From: Massilia sp. Mn16-1_5
GTDB taxonomy: Bacteria; Pseudomonadota; Gammaproteobacteria; Burkholderiales; Burkholderiaceae_D
Length of the DNA stretch: 64,000 nucleotides
Assembly: GCF_004798585.1 (NCBI RefSeq)
Contig: NZ_PPXQ01000007.1
Location: 207,425 to 271,424 of the forward strand
Direction of reading: 5' to 3'
Every line of letters begins with the position of its first letter. Position 1 is the first letter of the stretch. The notes under the pieces are model-generated. The model had not been told where the DNA came from, did not search any database, and saw only the letters and a list, made by a program, of their open reading frames with translations. Positions 1 to 8,611 of this stretch are shown in pieces. The translations under genes and the position numbers were made by a program.

Positions 1-2
1 TC

Positions 3-830
3 ACCCAGGCCGTTCACGATGCCGGCTCGAAGATCGTGGCCCAGATCTGGCACGTCGGCCGCGTGACCCACCCGAACCTGACTGGCGGCGTGCAGCCGAT
101 CGCGCCTTCGGCCGTGACGCCGAAAGTGGTCGCTTACACCCATGAAGGCAAGGTCGAGGCGCCGGAACCGCGCGCCCTGGCGCTGGACGAGATCAAGGAC
201 ATCGTCGAGGAATACCGCCGCGGCGCCGCCAACGCGATCCGCGCCGGTTTCGACGGCATCGAACTGCACGGCGCCAACGGCTACCTGATCGACCAGTTCC
301 TGCGCGACGGCGCCAACAAGCGCACCGACGAATATGGCGGCTCGATCGAAAACCGCGCCCGTTTCGCGCTGGAAGTCGTGGATGCCGTGGTCGCCGAGAT
401 CGGCGCCGGCCGCGTCGGCATCCGCCTCTCTCCGGTGACGCCGGCCAACGACTTGGCCGACAGCAACCCGCAAGCCGTCTTCGCTTACCTGATCGAGGAA
501 CTGAACAAGCGCAATATCGCCTTCATTCACTTCATCGAAGGCGCCACCGGCGGCCCACGCGATATTCCCGGCTTCGATTTCGCCTGGGCCCGTAAAGCCT
601 TCAAGGGCACGTATATCGCGAACAACGGCTATACCCGCGAGATGGCGATCGATGCGGTGGAATCGGGCGCGGCGGATGCGGTGGCCTTTGGCCGGGCGTA
701 CATCGCCAACCCGGACCTGGTGCAGCGCCTGAAACTGAATGCGCCGCTGAATACGCCGAATCCGCAGACCTTCTATGTGCCGGGCGAAGCGGGGTATATC
801 GATTATCCGACGCTGGAGCAGGCAGCCTGA
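3..830 (+). CDS. Old Yellow Enzyme-family NADH:flavin oxidoreductase (NemA-like), 5' truncated
   Basis: Reading frame 3 is open from the left edge, so the N-terminus lies outside the window; about 275 residues are present. The product is an FMN-dependent ene-reductase of the type that reduces activated alkenes, nitro compounds or N-ethylmaleimide with NAD(P)H in the cytoplasm. The family signature is clear: IWHVGR near the visible start (active-site His region), then FDGIELHGANGYLIDQF and the DEYGGSIENRARF block, and an AFGRAYIANPDL phosphate-binding segment near the C-terminus. The stop is followed 20 bases later by a strong terminator, so it ends its transcription unit. The precise substrate cannot be told from sequence. 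Confidence 0.9.
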   Translation, partial: TQAVHDAGSKIVAQIWHVGRVTHPNLTGGVQPIAPSAVTPKVVAYTHEGKVEAPEPRALALDEIKDIVEEYRRGAANAIRAGFDGIELHGANGYLIDQFLRDGANKRTDEYGGSIENRARFALEVVDAVVAEIGAGRVGIRLSPVTPANDLADSNPQAVFAYLIEELNKRNIAFIHFIEGATGGPRDIPGFDFAWARKAFKGTYIANNGYTREMAIDAVESGAADAVAFGRAYIANPDLVQRLKLNAPLNTPNPQTFYVPGEAGYIDYPTLEQAA

Positions 831-851
831 ATGCCTGAACGGTAGCAAAGC

Positions 852-879
852 AAACGCCAACCCTCGGGTTGGCGTTTTT
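852..879 (+). terminator. Rho-independent terminator after the OYE gene
   Basis: An 11-bp perfect stem (AAACGCCAACC paired with GGTTGGCGTTT) closes a CTCG tetraloop and runs into a T tract. It sits just after the oxidoreductase stop codon. Nearly the same stem recurs at 10149-10176. Confidence 0.85.
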
Positions 880-965
880 ATTTTCAACAACGTGTCGATT
901 TCGGGCATCATCGTTCGTCGTCAGGATGCATCACCTATCCATTCCACCTTAGAGACGAGGACCGC

Positions 966-1364
966 ATGAACAAGCAAGTCATCTTCAATCTTCCAGTCAA
1001 AGACCTGGAAAAATCCAAAGCCTTCTTTGCCGCGCTCGGCTTCGGTTTCAATCCCGATTTCAGCAACGAGCAGGCAGCGTGCATCGTCGTGCTGGAAGAC
1101 AGTATCTATGCCATGCTGACGACCGAGCCCTTCTTCAAGTCCCTGATCAACAAGCCCGTCGTCCAGGCGAAAGAGGCCAACGAGGTCGTCATCTGCCTGA
1201 GCTGCGAAAGCCGGGAAGAAGTCGACAGCCTGATCGCCAAGGCCGTCGCCGCCGGCGCCCGCATTCCGCATCCGCCGGAAGACCACGGCTTCATGTACGA
1301 CCAGGGTTTCGAGGATCTGGACGGGCATCTGTGGAATCTGGTCTGGATGGCGCCCAAGGGATAA
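966..1364 (+). CDS. VOC-family (glyoxalase/bleomycin-resistance fold) protein
   Basis: A 132-residue protein of the vicinal-oxygen-chelate superfamily. It starts MNKQVIFNLPVKDLEKSKAF, the usual first beta-alpha unit (INLPVKDLxKSxAFF), and ends with the usual DGHLWNLVWM strand, which carries the last metal-ligand region. The ATG follows GAGG at a normal distance. It stands alone between the upstream terminator and the RHS locus. Members of this size are often unassigned lyases or isomerases; no substrate is claimed. Confidence 0.85.
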   Translation: MNKQVIFNLPVKDLEKSKAFFAALGFGFNPDFSNEQAACIVVLEDSIYAMLTTEPFFKSLINKPVVQAKEANEVVICLSCESREEVDSLIAKAVAAGARIPHPPEDHGFMYDQGFEDLDGHLWNLVWMAPKG

Positions 1365-1537
1365 TTTGCTTACAGGCTGGCGAGAGCCAGCTCGGTCAAT
1401 TGCATCATCAGGGCAGCTAACGATTAGTGAAGCAAATGTCCCAACCAAAATGAAACTTTTCTTCTCGCGGTAGACAGTGTGACAATTGGATAGATTTTTT
1501 CCTGTCGGAAATCGATATAGTGTATGCATTGCCCCGC

Positions 1538-1551
1538 GAGAGGCGCCTCTC
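1538..1551. promoter_or_regulatory. Perfect 14-bp palindrome upstream of the RHS gene
   Basis: GAGAGGCGCCTCTC is a perfect inverted repeat ending 14 bases before the ATG at 1566. That start has no obvious Shine-Dalgarno sequence. The palindrome could be an operator or a small hairpin affecting translation; the role is inference only. Confidence 0.3.
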
Positions 1552-1565
1552 TATAAGCGATTCCC

Positions 1566-4500
1566 ATGCACAATTCCGTTGCTCCATCGTTTGTAAGTTC
1601 TGCCCGTCCTCCTCTCCTCAAACTACTCATTGTCTCTGTCTGTGCAAGTCCGCTTTGCTATGCGGACACCATGTACACCGATCTAAACAAGCTTTTTAAG
1701 TCATCGAGGCAGGTAACAACCTTAGGCCCTTCCTTGTTCGGGGATAAGGTCAGCCTTTACACAGGGGCGCTCGAGTTTGTCCAGACCGACGTTAGTCTTC
1801 CGGGGAATAGTCGCCTGCCGGTTTCTGTCGGACGTCGTCTGATTGCTGGCCAAGATTCGAAAAACGGATTGTTTGGGGCCTGGGATCTTGAAATTCCTCA
1901 CCTGCACGGTGTTTATTCAAAATTCCGGGGTTGGGTTCCTGCGTCCAGGGATGTCAATGAGCGCTGTTCGAATTTCAGTGAACCAGCGTATGAAAGCGGC
2001 AGTTACGGTTCGCTGTCTGGATGGAACGGTACTGAATTCTGGCAGGGCAGTTTTTTGTATGTCCCAGGTATCGGTGACCAGGAGCTGTTGAGGCGCTCGC
2101 CCACCAACACCATTGCTCCGCTTGGCAATAGTTATCCCATCGTTACCCGCAACAATTGGCAAATCCGTTGCCTTGCCTCGATGGATCCACGTAACGGAGA
2201 AACAGGACAAGCTTTTGTTGCGGTTTCCCCGGACGGCACTGAATATCAATTCGACTGGATGGTCAGCCGAGATTTGCCGAATCTCACGAAAGCAAGCGCG
2301 GCCCCTGAGCTCAGCTTGAGGGAATCCACTTCGAGCTCCTTGTCGGTGAGTCGCATTGGCGGAGACGACGTGACGCCGATGGCGATCGGTGGTAACGCAC
2401 TGGCAAGAAAGGAAGTATGGATCCTTCCAACGAAGATAACTGATCGCTTCGGTAACTCGGTCACCTACACATATGACACCGTCAATAAATGGCAGTTACA
2501 ACGCATTGTCAGTAATGATGAAAGCGGGACGCCACGTCAGATCACCTTTAGCTATCTGACACCTGGATCGACAACATCTCGACTCGTTAGCTCGGTGTCG
2601 GACGGAACCCGCACTTGGACCTATCGCTATGGCGGTTCGGATGGGCGCGGACCACTTACGACCGTCACCATGCCAGATAACTCGACCTGGCAGTTGGCCG
2701 AGCTCGAAAAGCTGGCCACCGGCATCGATTACCTTGGCGACGGTAATTGTGAAGAGCCGGGGATGGTCAATCGCTTCACGCTAACGGGCACGGCGACCCA
2801 CCCTTCTGGCGCGCGTGGCGAATTCGTTCTGAATCCAGTCAGGCATGCACGGGTCGGTGTGCCACGGGATTGTCGTGAATATCTCGATCCCTATGCGGCA
2901 GTACCTTATCAGCCGAACCAATTCGATACCTTCGCATTGACAAAGAAGACCATTACCGGCCCGGGATTGCCTGCGATGGAATGGGTTACGACCTATCCCG
3001 CTCCCGCGCCAGGCTGGGCTCCATGGAACGGGCAGAATGGATCCAAGCAGGTAGAGGTACGTGGTCCGGATGGCCACGTTACGCGGCATATTTTTGGCAC
3101 CGTCTTCATGCAAGACGAAGGGCAAGTACAGGCGGTCGAGCATATCGATGCCATTCAGGGACTGCTTCGGCGAACGTCCACCCAGTACACACAGCCCGTT
3201 TCGCCACGTGGCACGAGCGACCAGCGGCGCGGTGACGGCGAGATGGCGGCGAGGGTGTATGAAGTCAACCGCCGTGAGATCGCTCAGCAGTCAACCACGT
3301 TCCTGTGGCAAGCGACTGCCTTCAATGCTTATGCCCAGCCTACGACAGTCGTGAAGTCAAGCAGCCAGGGTACATCCCGCACCGAAGTGACCACCTACGA
3401 CAACAACCTGTCGAGATGGGTACTTGGGCAGATTGCGACAGTGACGGAAACGAGTACGACGCCAGGCACGGAGATCGTGCGCAATGGCTACAACGGCGCG
3501 ACAGCCAACCTCGAATCCATCTCTCGCTTCACCTTGCCGGAGAAAACTTTCACCTATCACGCTGACGGAAATGTCGCCGGTGAAAAAGATGGCCGCGGCT
3601 ATGAAACGACATATACCAACTACCGCCGCGGCATTCCTCAGAATGTTTCTTTCGCCGACGGCAAAACGACCAGTGCTTCAATTAACAATCTGGGCGGGAT
3701 CGACTGGACCGTCGATCCGACGGGCGCGAGAACCGATTTCGGCTACGACGCCATGGGCCGCTTTGCGTCCATCTCCTATCCGGGCGGCGACCCCGTCACC
3801 TGGAAGCCAACGACCCTGGTCTTCGAGCAAGTCTGGATGCCTGAATTCGATCTGCCTGCTGGCCATTGGCGCCAAACCGTCACAACTGGCGCCGGCATCG
3901 AAGCCAATTATTTCGATGCCTTCTGGCGGCCAGTCTATTCGGTACGCTGGGACAACGATAACCGGCCCGCAACCGAGCGGCTCGTCATGCACCAGTACGA
4001 CGCCGACGGTAGAAGCACCTTCGATTCGTATTCGGTTCGCTCGTACGGCGGGACTCCCCAGGGCGTACGCCGCGGCTACGATGCGCTCGGCCGCCTGGTC
4101 TTTACCGAAACCGACAGCGAGCTCGGCCTGCTTCGTTCGACCGTCTGGTATGACCCCGCTGTATTCCGCAAGACCCAGACGGATGCATTGACTCATTCGA
4201 CCACGTATGAATTCCAGGCCTTCGACCAGCCATCGGAAGACGCCGTCACCCGGATCACGGCGCCCGAAGGCGTCCTGGTCACGATTGGACGGGATTTGTT
4301 CGACAAGCCCTTGTCGATTACGCGCAGCGGCGCAGGAAAGAGCCTCACACGCAGCTATCAATATGACCGTTACCAAAGACTGACGAAGACGGCCGAGCCG
4401 GAAACTGGGGCGACGCTCCAGGGCTACGATGCCGCGAACAATGTGGTCTGCCGCGCATCGGGCCTGTCGCTTGCTGCGGCCATTGCGTGCGATGACGCAG

Positions 4501-5510
4501 CAGTGCCATTGGCGAAACGGACGACATTTGGCTACGACGAACGCAACCGCCTGAAGAGCACTACGTATGGCGACGGCAGTCCCGCCATTACCCGTACGTA
4601 TACGGCCGATGGGCTGCCGGACACCATCTCGTCCGGCGGGTCGGTCTGGACCTATGCATATAACAAGCGGCGCCTGAATACCGGCGAGACGCTGGCGTAT
4701 GGCGGAAACACGTATCGCATAGGCCGCAGCTACGATGCCAACGGTTCGCTTGCGCAGCTCGCGTACCCATTCGACCTGACGCTCAACTACAACCCGAATG
4801 CGCTCGGCGAAGCGCGCCGGATCGGCGGCTACGCCACCGATATCCAATACCATCCCAACGGTGCAGTGGCGGGTTTCGTCTATGCGAACGGCATTCGCCG
4901 CGAGCTGCAGCAGTATTCACGCGGCCTGCCCAAACAGGCGATCGATACGGGCGTACTGAACGAGTTCTATGTGTACGACGCCAATGGCAACGTCACGCAA
5001 ATCGACGATCGCCAGCAGCAGCTCGCAAGCCGCACGATGACGTACGACGACCTGGACCGCTTGCGCAACGTGTCGGCACCAAGCCTGTGGGGCACGGCCG
5101 TCTATACCTACGATGCGATCGATAACCTGGTCTCGACCTCGATCAGCGCAGGCGCCAATGCGCGTACGCTCACCCACGCTTTCAATTCGACCACGAACCG
5201 CCTCGACAGTACTTCCGGCGGACCGGCCAATTTCAACTTCGCCTATGCCTACGACGACCAGGGCAATGTCACGCAGCGTGGCGCGCAGACCTACCGCTTC
5301 GACCAGGGGAACCGGCTGACCGCCGCCGATGGGCGGGCAAGCTATGCCTATGACGGGCTGGGTCACCGCGTCAGTACCGTTGGCACCGACCAAGTCAACA
5401 CCCTGCAGATCTATACGAAGGCGGGCCAGCTGCTGTATTCCGGTCCGCCCGATGGAAGCGGTACCAAGTACATCTACCTGAACAACCACGTCATCGCGGA
5501 GCAGAAATGA
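1566..5510 (+). CDS. RHS/YD-repeat protein, large N-terminal part of a split RHS
   Basis: A 1,314-residue secreted protein. A signal peptide is visible (basic start, then LLKLLIVSVCASPLCYA, cleavage near residue 33). It is followed by the lead-in found in RHS proteins (LFGDKVSLYTGALEF) and many YD repeats, such as YTYDTVNKW, FGYDAMGRF, RGYDALGRL, FGYDERNRL and YAYDGLGHRVS. YD-repeat shells encapsulate a C-terminal toxin in this family. The protein stops at KYIYLNNHVIAEQK, the point where an intact RHS would continue into the IHTDHLGSP core strand. That continuation is instead inside the next gene, whose ATG overlaps this stop by four bases. No frameshift explains the split, because the next gene has its own signal peptide. 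The gene is less GC-rich than its neighbours. Confidence 0.93.
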   Translation: MHNSVAPSFVSSARPPLLKLLIVSVCASPLCYADTMYTDLNKLFKSSRQVTTLGPSLFGDKVSLYTGALEFVQTDVSLPGNSRLPVSVGRRLIAGQDSKNGLFGAWDLEIPHLHGVYSKFRGWVPASRDVNERCSNFSEPAYESGSYGSLSGWNGTEFWQGSFLYVPGIGDQELLRRSPTNTIAPLGNSYPIVTRNNWQIRCLASMDPRNGETGQAFVAVSPDGTEYQFDWMVSRDLPNLTKASAAPELSLRESTSSSLSVSRIGGDDVTPMAIGGNALARKEVWILPTKITDRFGNSVTYTYDTVNKWQLQRIVSNDESGTPRQITFSYLTPGSTTSRLVSSVSDGTRTWTYRYGGSDGRGPLTTVTMPDNSTWQLAELEKLATGIDYLGDGNCEEPGMVNRFTLTGTATHPSGARGEFVLNPVRHARVGVPRDCREYLDPYAAVPYQPNQFDTFALTKKTITGPGLPAMEWVTTYPAPAPGWAPWNGQNGSKQVEVRGPDGHVTRHIFGTVFMQDEGQVQAVEHIDAIQGLLRRTSTQYTQPVSPRGTSDQRRGDGEMAARVYEVNRREIAQQSTTFLWQATAFNAYAQPTTVVKSSSQGTSRTEVTTYDNNLSRWVLGQIATVTETSTTPGTEIVRNGYNGATANLESISRFTLPEKTFTYHADGNVAGEKDGRGYETTYTNYRRGIPQNVSFADGKTTSASINNLGGIDWTVDPTGARTDFGYDAMGRFASISYPGGDPVTWKPTTLVFEQVWMPEFDLPAGHWRQTVTTGAGIEANYFDAFWRPVYSVRWDNDNRPATERLVMHQYDADGRSTFDSYSVRSYGGTPQGVRRGYDALGRLVFTETDSELGLLRSTVWYDPAVFRKTQTDALTHSTTYEFQAFDQPSEDAVTRITAPEGVLVTIGRDLFDKPLSITRSGAGKSLTRSYQYDRYQRLTKTAEPETGATLQGYDAANNVVCRASGLSLAAAIACDDAAVPLAKRTTFGYDERNRLKSTTYGDGSPAITRTYTADGLPDTISSGGSVWTYAYNKRRLNTGETLAYGGNTYRIGRSYDANGSLAQLAYPFDLTLNYNPNALGEARRIGGYATDIQYHPNGAVAGFVYANGIRRELQQYSRGLPKQAIDTGVLNEFYVYDANGNVTQIDDRQQQLASRTMTYDDLDRLRNVSAPSLWGTAVYTYDAIDNLVSTSISAGANARTLTHAFNSTTNRLDSTSGGPANFNFAYAYDDQGNVTQRGAQTYRFDQGNRLTAADGRASYAYDGLGHRVSTVGTDQVNTLQIYTKAGQLLYSGPPDGSGTKYIYLNNHVIAEQK

Positions 5511-7543
5511 TGGCCGTCCTTCGCTTCGCTCAAGCAGTTCAACTGTCTGCCAAAACTTACCTGGTGTGGGTGATGCTGGCACTGCTCATCTCTTGGGCTG
5601 CGCCGGTCAGCGATACGTATGCCCAGACGGTAACGGATAACGCGACCATGATGCGTGCGCCGCCGCCTCCGGACGAGGATGCCCCGCCTTTTAATGACGC
5701 GCGCGGCGTGATTCAGGATGTGCCACGGACCATGATCACCAATCAGGTCTATGACGTGTGGGTCATGATGAAGAACACCGGCACCCTTGAGTGGAATTCA
5801 TGGGGGAACTATAGGCTCGGTGTGATAGGCGGCGATTACTGGGGGATTGGTCGTGTCGAATTGCCGGGAATCGTCCCACCTGACAGTTCACCGACGTTCC
5901 GTTTCCAGGTCAGGGCACCATCGACACCGGGTACCTACACGTTCCAGTGGAGGATGGTGCAGGACGGTGTCGAGTGGTTCGGCGTGCCCAGCACAGCGGT
6001 GACGGTAACTGTACGGGATCCGATCAACAACGCAAGCTACGTCAGCCATTACCAAACCACGGAAATGCAGACCGGCCAGCGTTATGACGTGTCGGTCACC
6101 ATGTACAACAATGGTGAATCGACGTGGTCGCGCGCGCTTGAATACACCTTGATGGCACAAGGCCCGCATAACAACACAACATGGGGCTTTAACCGGGTGC
6201 CTTTACCGGTGGCAGAAGTCCGACCGGGCGAAAGCGTCACCTTCACGTTTCCGGTCACGGCGCCGGCAACTGCTGGCGCTTACATTTCCCAATGGGGGAT
6301 GCAGCGCGAGCGCTACGGTTCGTTCGGAGTAAGCACCAATGCGGTATCGGTCAATGTCACGGCGCCCTACAACGACGCGCAGGTTGTAAGTGTCAATGTT
6401 CCGGCGCGCATGCAGACCAGGCAGAGCTATAACGTCGCGGTGACGATGCGAAACAGCGGCACCACAACGTGGGCACCGGGCGCGAATTACAACCTGGGAT
6501 CGCAGAACCCGCACGATAACCAGATCTGGGGTCTGGGCCGGGTTGCTGTTGCGACGCCGGTCGCGCCAGGCCAGCAATATACCTTCAACTTCCCCGTAAC
6601 GGCACCGGCGCCAGGCGACTACACCATGCAATGGGGGATGGTGCAGGATGGTGTCCAATGGTTTGGCCCAGGCGCCAGTAGCCCGGTCACGGTCACCGAA
6701 GACCTGAGCCGCGTCACCTTCATCCACACGGACGGCCTGGGCAGTCCGGTGGCGCGCACCGACGGCAACGGCAACCCCGTCAGCCAATCGCGCTACGAGC
6801 CTTATGGCTACGTTGCCAGCGGGGCGACGCCGACGATTGGTTTCACAGGGCATGTGAACGATGCCGATACGGGGCTGACGTACATGCAGCAGCGGTATTA
6901 TGATCCGGTGGCGGGGAGGTTTTTGAGCATTGATCCGGTGGTGACGGATGCGAATACTGGATCCAGCTTCAATCGGTATGCGTATGCGATAAACAATCCA
7001 TTTAAATTTATTGATCCTGATGGTAGGAAAGAGGAACAGCGCGAGATTACGCCCGAGGACAGGCGTAGGGCCAGAGAAGAAGCCAGAAAGATCTATGAGG
7101 AAACAAGAATCACGACACAAAGATGTGCTGAACAAACGTGCACAAATAGTGAAAATGCGGTAGCTGCGTTGCAAGGGATCTGGTCTGTATTCACTGGCGC
7201 AGGTAATAGCATTAGATTCGTGGCGCGCGGAATTGGTGTTTTGGGTCCTGAGGAAAAGAAAAAATGGAACGAGGAAAGCAAGCGTGTTGATGATTTTGTA
7301 TCGCGATACAGAAACGATCCCGCATTTAAGCGTGAAGTTGATCAAGGCGCTCGGGATGTGGCCGGTAAAGTTTTAACTGAAAACAGTAATGGTGCTGGGA
7401 AAGCCTATATTTCTGCCAGAGCAGCCACAGGAATTATTACGGGTTTGGGTCCTGCGGCTGTGATAGGCGATACAGTTCGCGCTGTCGAACAAGGTAACGG
7501 CATGGCCGAGAGTTTGATTAGTGGGGGTATCCTTGGAGAGTGA
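5507..7543 (+). CDS. Secreted triple NBR1-like Ig domain / RHS-core / C-terminal toxin-tip protein
   Basis: A 678-residue protein overlapping the previous gene by ATGA. Residues ~18-40 form a signal peptide (WVMLALLISWAAPVSDTYAQ). Three Ig-like repeats follow at ~62-170, 172-284 and 286-397. Each has the NBR1 four-tryptophan pattern (e.g. MKNTGTLEWNSWGNYRLG, then TFQWRMVQDGVEWFG). Residues ~402-507 are the end of the RHS core (FIHTDGLGSPVARTD, YMQQRYYDPVAGRFLSIDP, ending NPFKFIDPDGR). The last 171 residues are the variable tip: a charged helical part, then glycine- and alanine-rich hydrophobic stretches. I do not recognise the tip fold; a membrane-acting toxin is a guess based on those stretches and the membrane-type protein that follows. 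The tip is AT-rich compared with the core, as is usual for exchanged cassettes. Confidence 0.88.
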   Translation: MMAVLRFAQAVQLSAKTYLVWVMLALLISWAAPVSDTYAQTVTDNATMMRAPPPPDEDAPPFNDARGVIQDVPRTMITNQVYDVWVMMKNTGTLEWNSWGNYRLGVIGGDYWGIGRVELPGIVPPDSSPTFRFQVRAPSTPGTYTFQWRMVQDGVEWFGVPSTAVTVTVRDPINNASYVSHYQTTEMQTGQRYDVSVTMYNNGESTWSRALEYTLMAQGPHNNTTWGFNRVPLPVAEVRPGESVTFTFPVTAPATAGAYISQWGMQRERYGSFGVSTNAVSVNVTAPYNDAQVVSVNVPARMQTRQSYNVAVTMRNSGTTTWAPGANYNLGSQNPHDNQIWGLGRVAVATPVAPGQQYTFNFPVTAPAPGDYTMQWGMVQDGVQWFGPGASSPVTVTEDLSRVTFIHTDGLGSPVARTDGNGNPVSQSRYEPYGYVASGATPTIGFTGHVNDADTGLTYMQQRYYDPVAGRFLSIDPVVTDANTGSSFNRYAYAINNPFKFIDPDGRKEEQREITPEDRRRAREEARKIYEETRITTQRCAEQTCTNSENAVAALQGIWSVFTGAGNSIRFVARGIGVLGPEEKKKWNEESKRVDDFVSRYRNDPAFKREVDQGARDVAGKVLTENSNGAGKAYISARAATGIITGLGPAAVIGDTVRAVEQGNGMAESLISGGILGE

Positions 7544-7550
7544 GAATAAA

Positions 7551-7802
7551 ATGGCTTTGGTTAGAAACTGGCGGTCCTGTTATTACGCTATCTTGGCATT
7601 AGCATCTTCGTTGGCTTTTGGCGTGGTTGGATATTGGCTGTGGAGCAATTGGTTTTTGTTGGCAATTTTTGTTTTTTCAGTGTATTTCTTTGGGGGGTTT
7701 CGGTTTTTGCCGTTTAAGACGGCTGCTCAAAAAACATTTTCGCTGGGAGCGTTTTTAGGTTGTCTTGTCAGTTCGATCGTCTTTTTTTTCGGCGCATTCT
7801 AG
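7551..7802 (+). CDS. Small membrane protein, candidate immunity to the RHS tip
   Basis: An 83-residue protein starting 7 bases after the RHS tip gene; an in-frame GTG at 7521 would add ten residues and overlap the tip gene. GGAG at 7535 lies 12 bases upstream of the ATG. It consists of about three hydrophobic segments (YYAILALASSLAFGVVGYW, FLLAIFVFSVYFFGGF, FLGCLVSSIVFFFGAF). It has no family signature I recognise. Position directly behind an RHS tip, small size and low GC are the features of an immunity gene, and a membrane location would suit a toxin acting on membranes. The function is inferred from context only. Confidence 0.6.
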   Translation: MALVRNWRSCYYAILALASSLAFGVVGYWLWSNWFLLAIFVFSVYFFGGFRFLPFKTAAQKTFSLGAFLGCLVSSIVFFFGAF

Positions 7803-7820
7803 AAATTTTAGAGTGGTTGA

Positions 7821-8045
7821 ACGAGCGGAGTCAGAAACAGTTCGTGCCACCTGTTCCGTCACGCCTGCGCCACCCACATGCTGGAGAACGGCGCCGATGT
7901 CCGCTTCATCCAGGCGCTGCTCGGGCACGCCAACCTGGGCACGACGGAGATCTACACGCGGGTGGCGATCGTCAAGCTCAAGCAGGTGCATGAGGCGACC
8001 CATCCGGCCCGTCTGCACGACCCATGCGCCGGCGAGCAGGCGTAG
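7821..8045 (+). pseudogene. C-terminal remnant of a tyrosine recombinase
   Basis: A reading frame without a plausible start encodes about 74 residues: [35 protein letters not shown], then a [10 protein letters not shown] tail. This contains the HxxR box, the second His (LGHAN) and the nucleophile Tyr in EIYTRV. An in-frame stop at 7818 bounds it, so the core-binding domain and first catalytic Arg are missing. It resembles XerC/D-like or mobile-element recombinases more than integron IntI. It is probably a trace of the element that brought in or moved the tip cassette. Confidence 0.75.
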
Positions 8046-8051
8046 AACCCT

Positions 8052-8108
8052 GGTCAGGCCCACAAAGCGCGCTCGTTCCTCGCTTGCCGCCGCGCTTCGC
8101 CGTCAGTC
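8052..8108 (+). repeat. Direct repeat, copy 1
   Basis: The last 28 bases (8081-8108) are identical to 8397-8424, and the preceding 29 are similar in the two copies. The copies lie 316 bases apart and flank the attC-like site. Confidence 0.75.
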
Positions 8109-8169
8109 GGAAAACAACCACGCAAAGGCACAGCCCCTCCGGGGTAAATCGCGCGTGCCGCGCGCTTTA

Positions 8170-8272
8170 ACATAACGCGGCATTCTGTCAAATCGGCCCA
8201 TTCACTACGCTGCGCTGCGTTCGGTGGGCCGATCGCTGCGCGCCCTGTGGGTTGACAGAATAGGCGTTATGT
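8170..8272. repeat. attC-like imperfect palindrome (possible cassette recombination site)
   Basis: The outer arms are ACATAAC (8170-8176) and GTTATGT (8266-8272). A five-base gap leads to ATTCTGTCAA (8182-8191), matched exactly by TTGACAGAAT (8252-8261), which lies four bases before the right outer arm. Inside is a further perfect pair, ATCGGCCCA (8192-8200) and TGGGCCGAT (8225-8233). This R''-L''-L'-R' order and the total length of 103 bases match integron attC sites. No integron integrase gene is in the window and the GTT core is not a perfect GTTRRRY, so the identity is tentative. Confidence 0.5.
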
Positions 8273-8367
8273 CTTGCGCCCCTGCGGGTCTGCCAGGCCA
8301 ATGCGTGCGCCTCCGGCGCATGGTTTTGTCCAGGCGCTGCGCGCAGTCCACCATACGGGGTGAAGCC

Positions 8368-8424
8368 AGTCAGGCGCACAGGGCGCGCTCCTGCGTCGCT
8401 TGCCGCCGCGCTTCGCCGTCAGTC
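8368..8424 (+). repeat. Direct repeat, copy 2
   Basis: Second copy of the repeat at 8052-8108; the shared exact block is 8397-8424. Confidence 0.75.
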
Positions 8425-8611
8425 AGACGAAATCCACGCAAACCCAACCCCAACGGCCAAGTCGGGCCATTAATAAACAGGCAAAAAACAGCTTGTCGCG
8501 CGCGCGTGCGCGAGCCAAAATCGCGTCTAGGGAAAAATTCGCTCTTTACGCACAATCCGCCAGCAAAACCCTGCGCCAAGTCCTTGAAGGGTCTAGGGAA
8601 ATCGGTTCGCC

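Larger units (their letters stand above)
8046..8611. other. Non-coding stretch between recombinase remnant and spare RHS tip
   Basis: About 570 bases without a convincing gene. It holds two ~57-base direct repeats, an attC-like folded site, and toward its end two copies of GTCTAGGGAAA separated by about 65 bases (near 8525 and 8591). No promoter or ribosome-binding site for the downstream tip is evident. Confidence 0.6.

Noticed and set aside
3678..4853. A 391-codon minus-strand frame
   Set aside because: It is antisense to the YD-repeat region and shows no domain.
8052..8424. CRISPR array
   Set aside because: Only two repeat copies with a 316-base interval and no regular spacers; no cas genes in the window.
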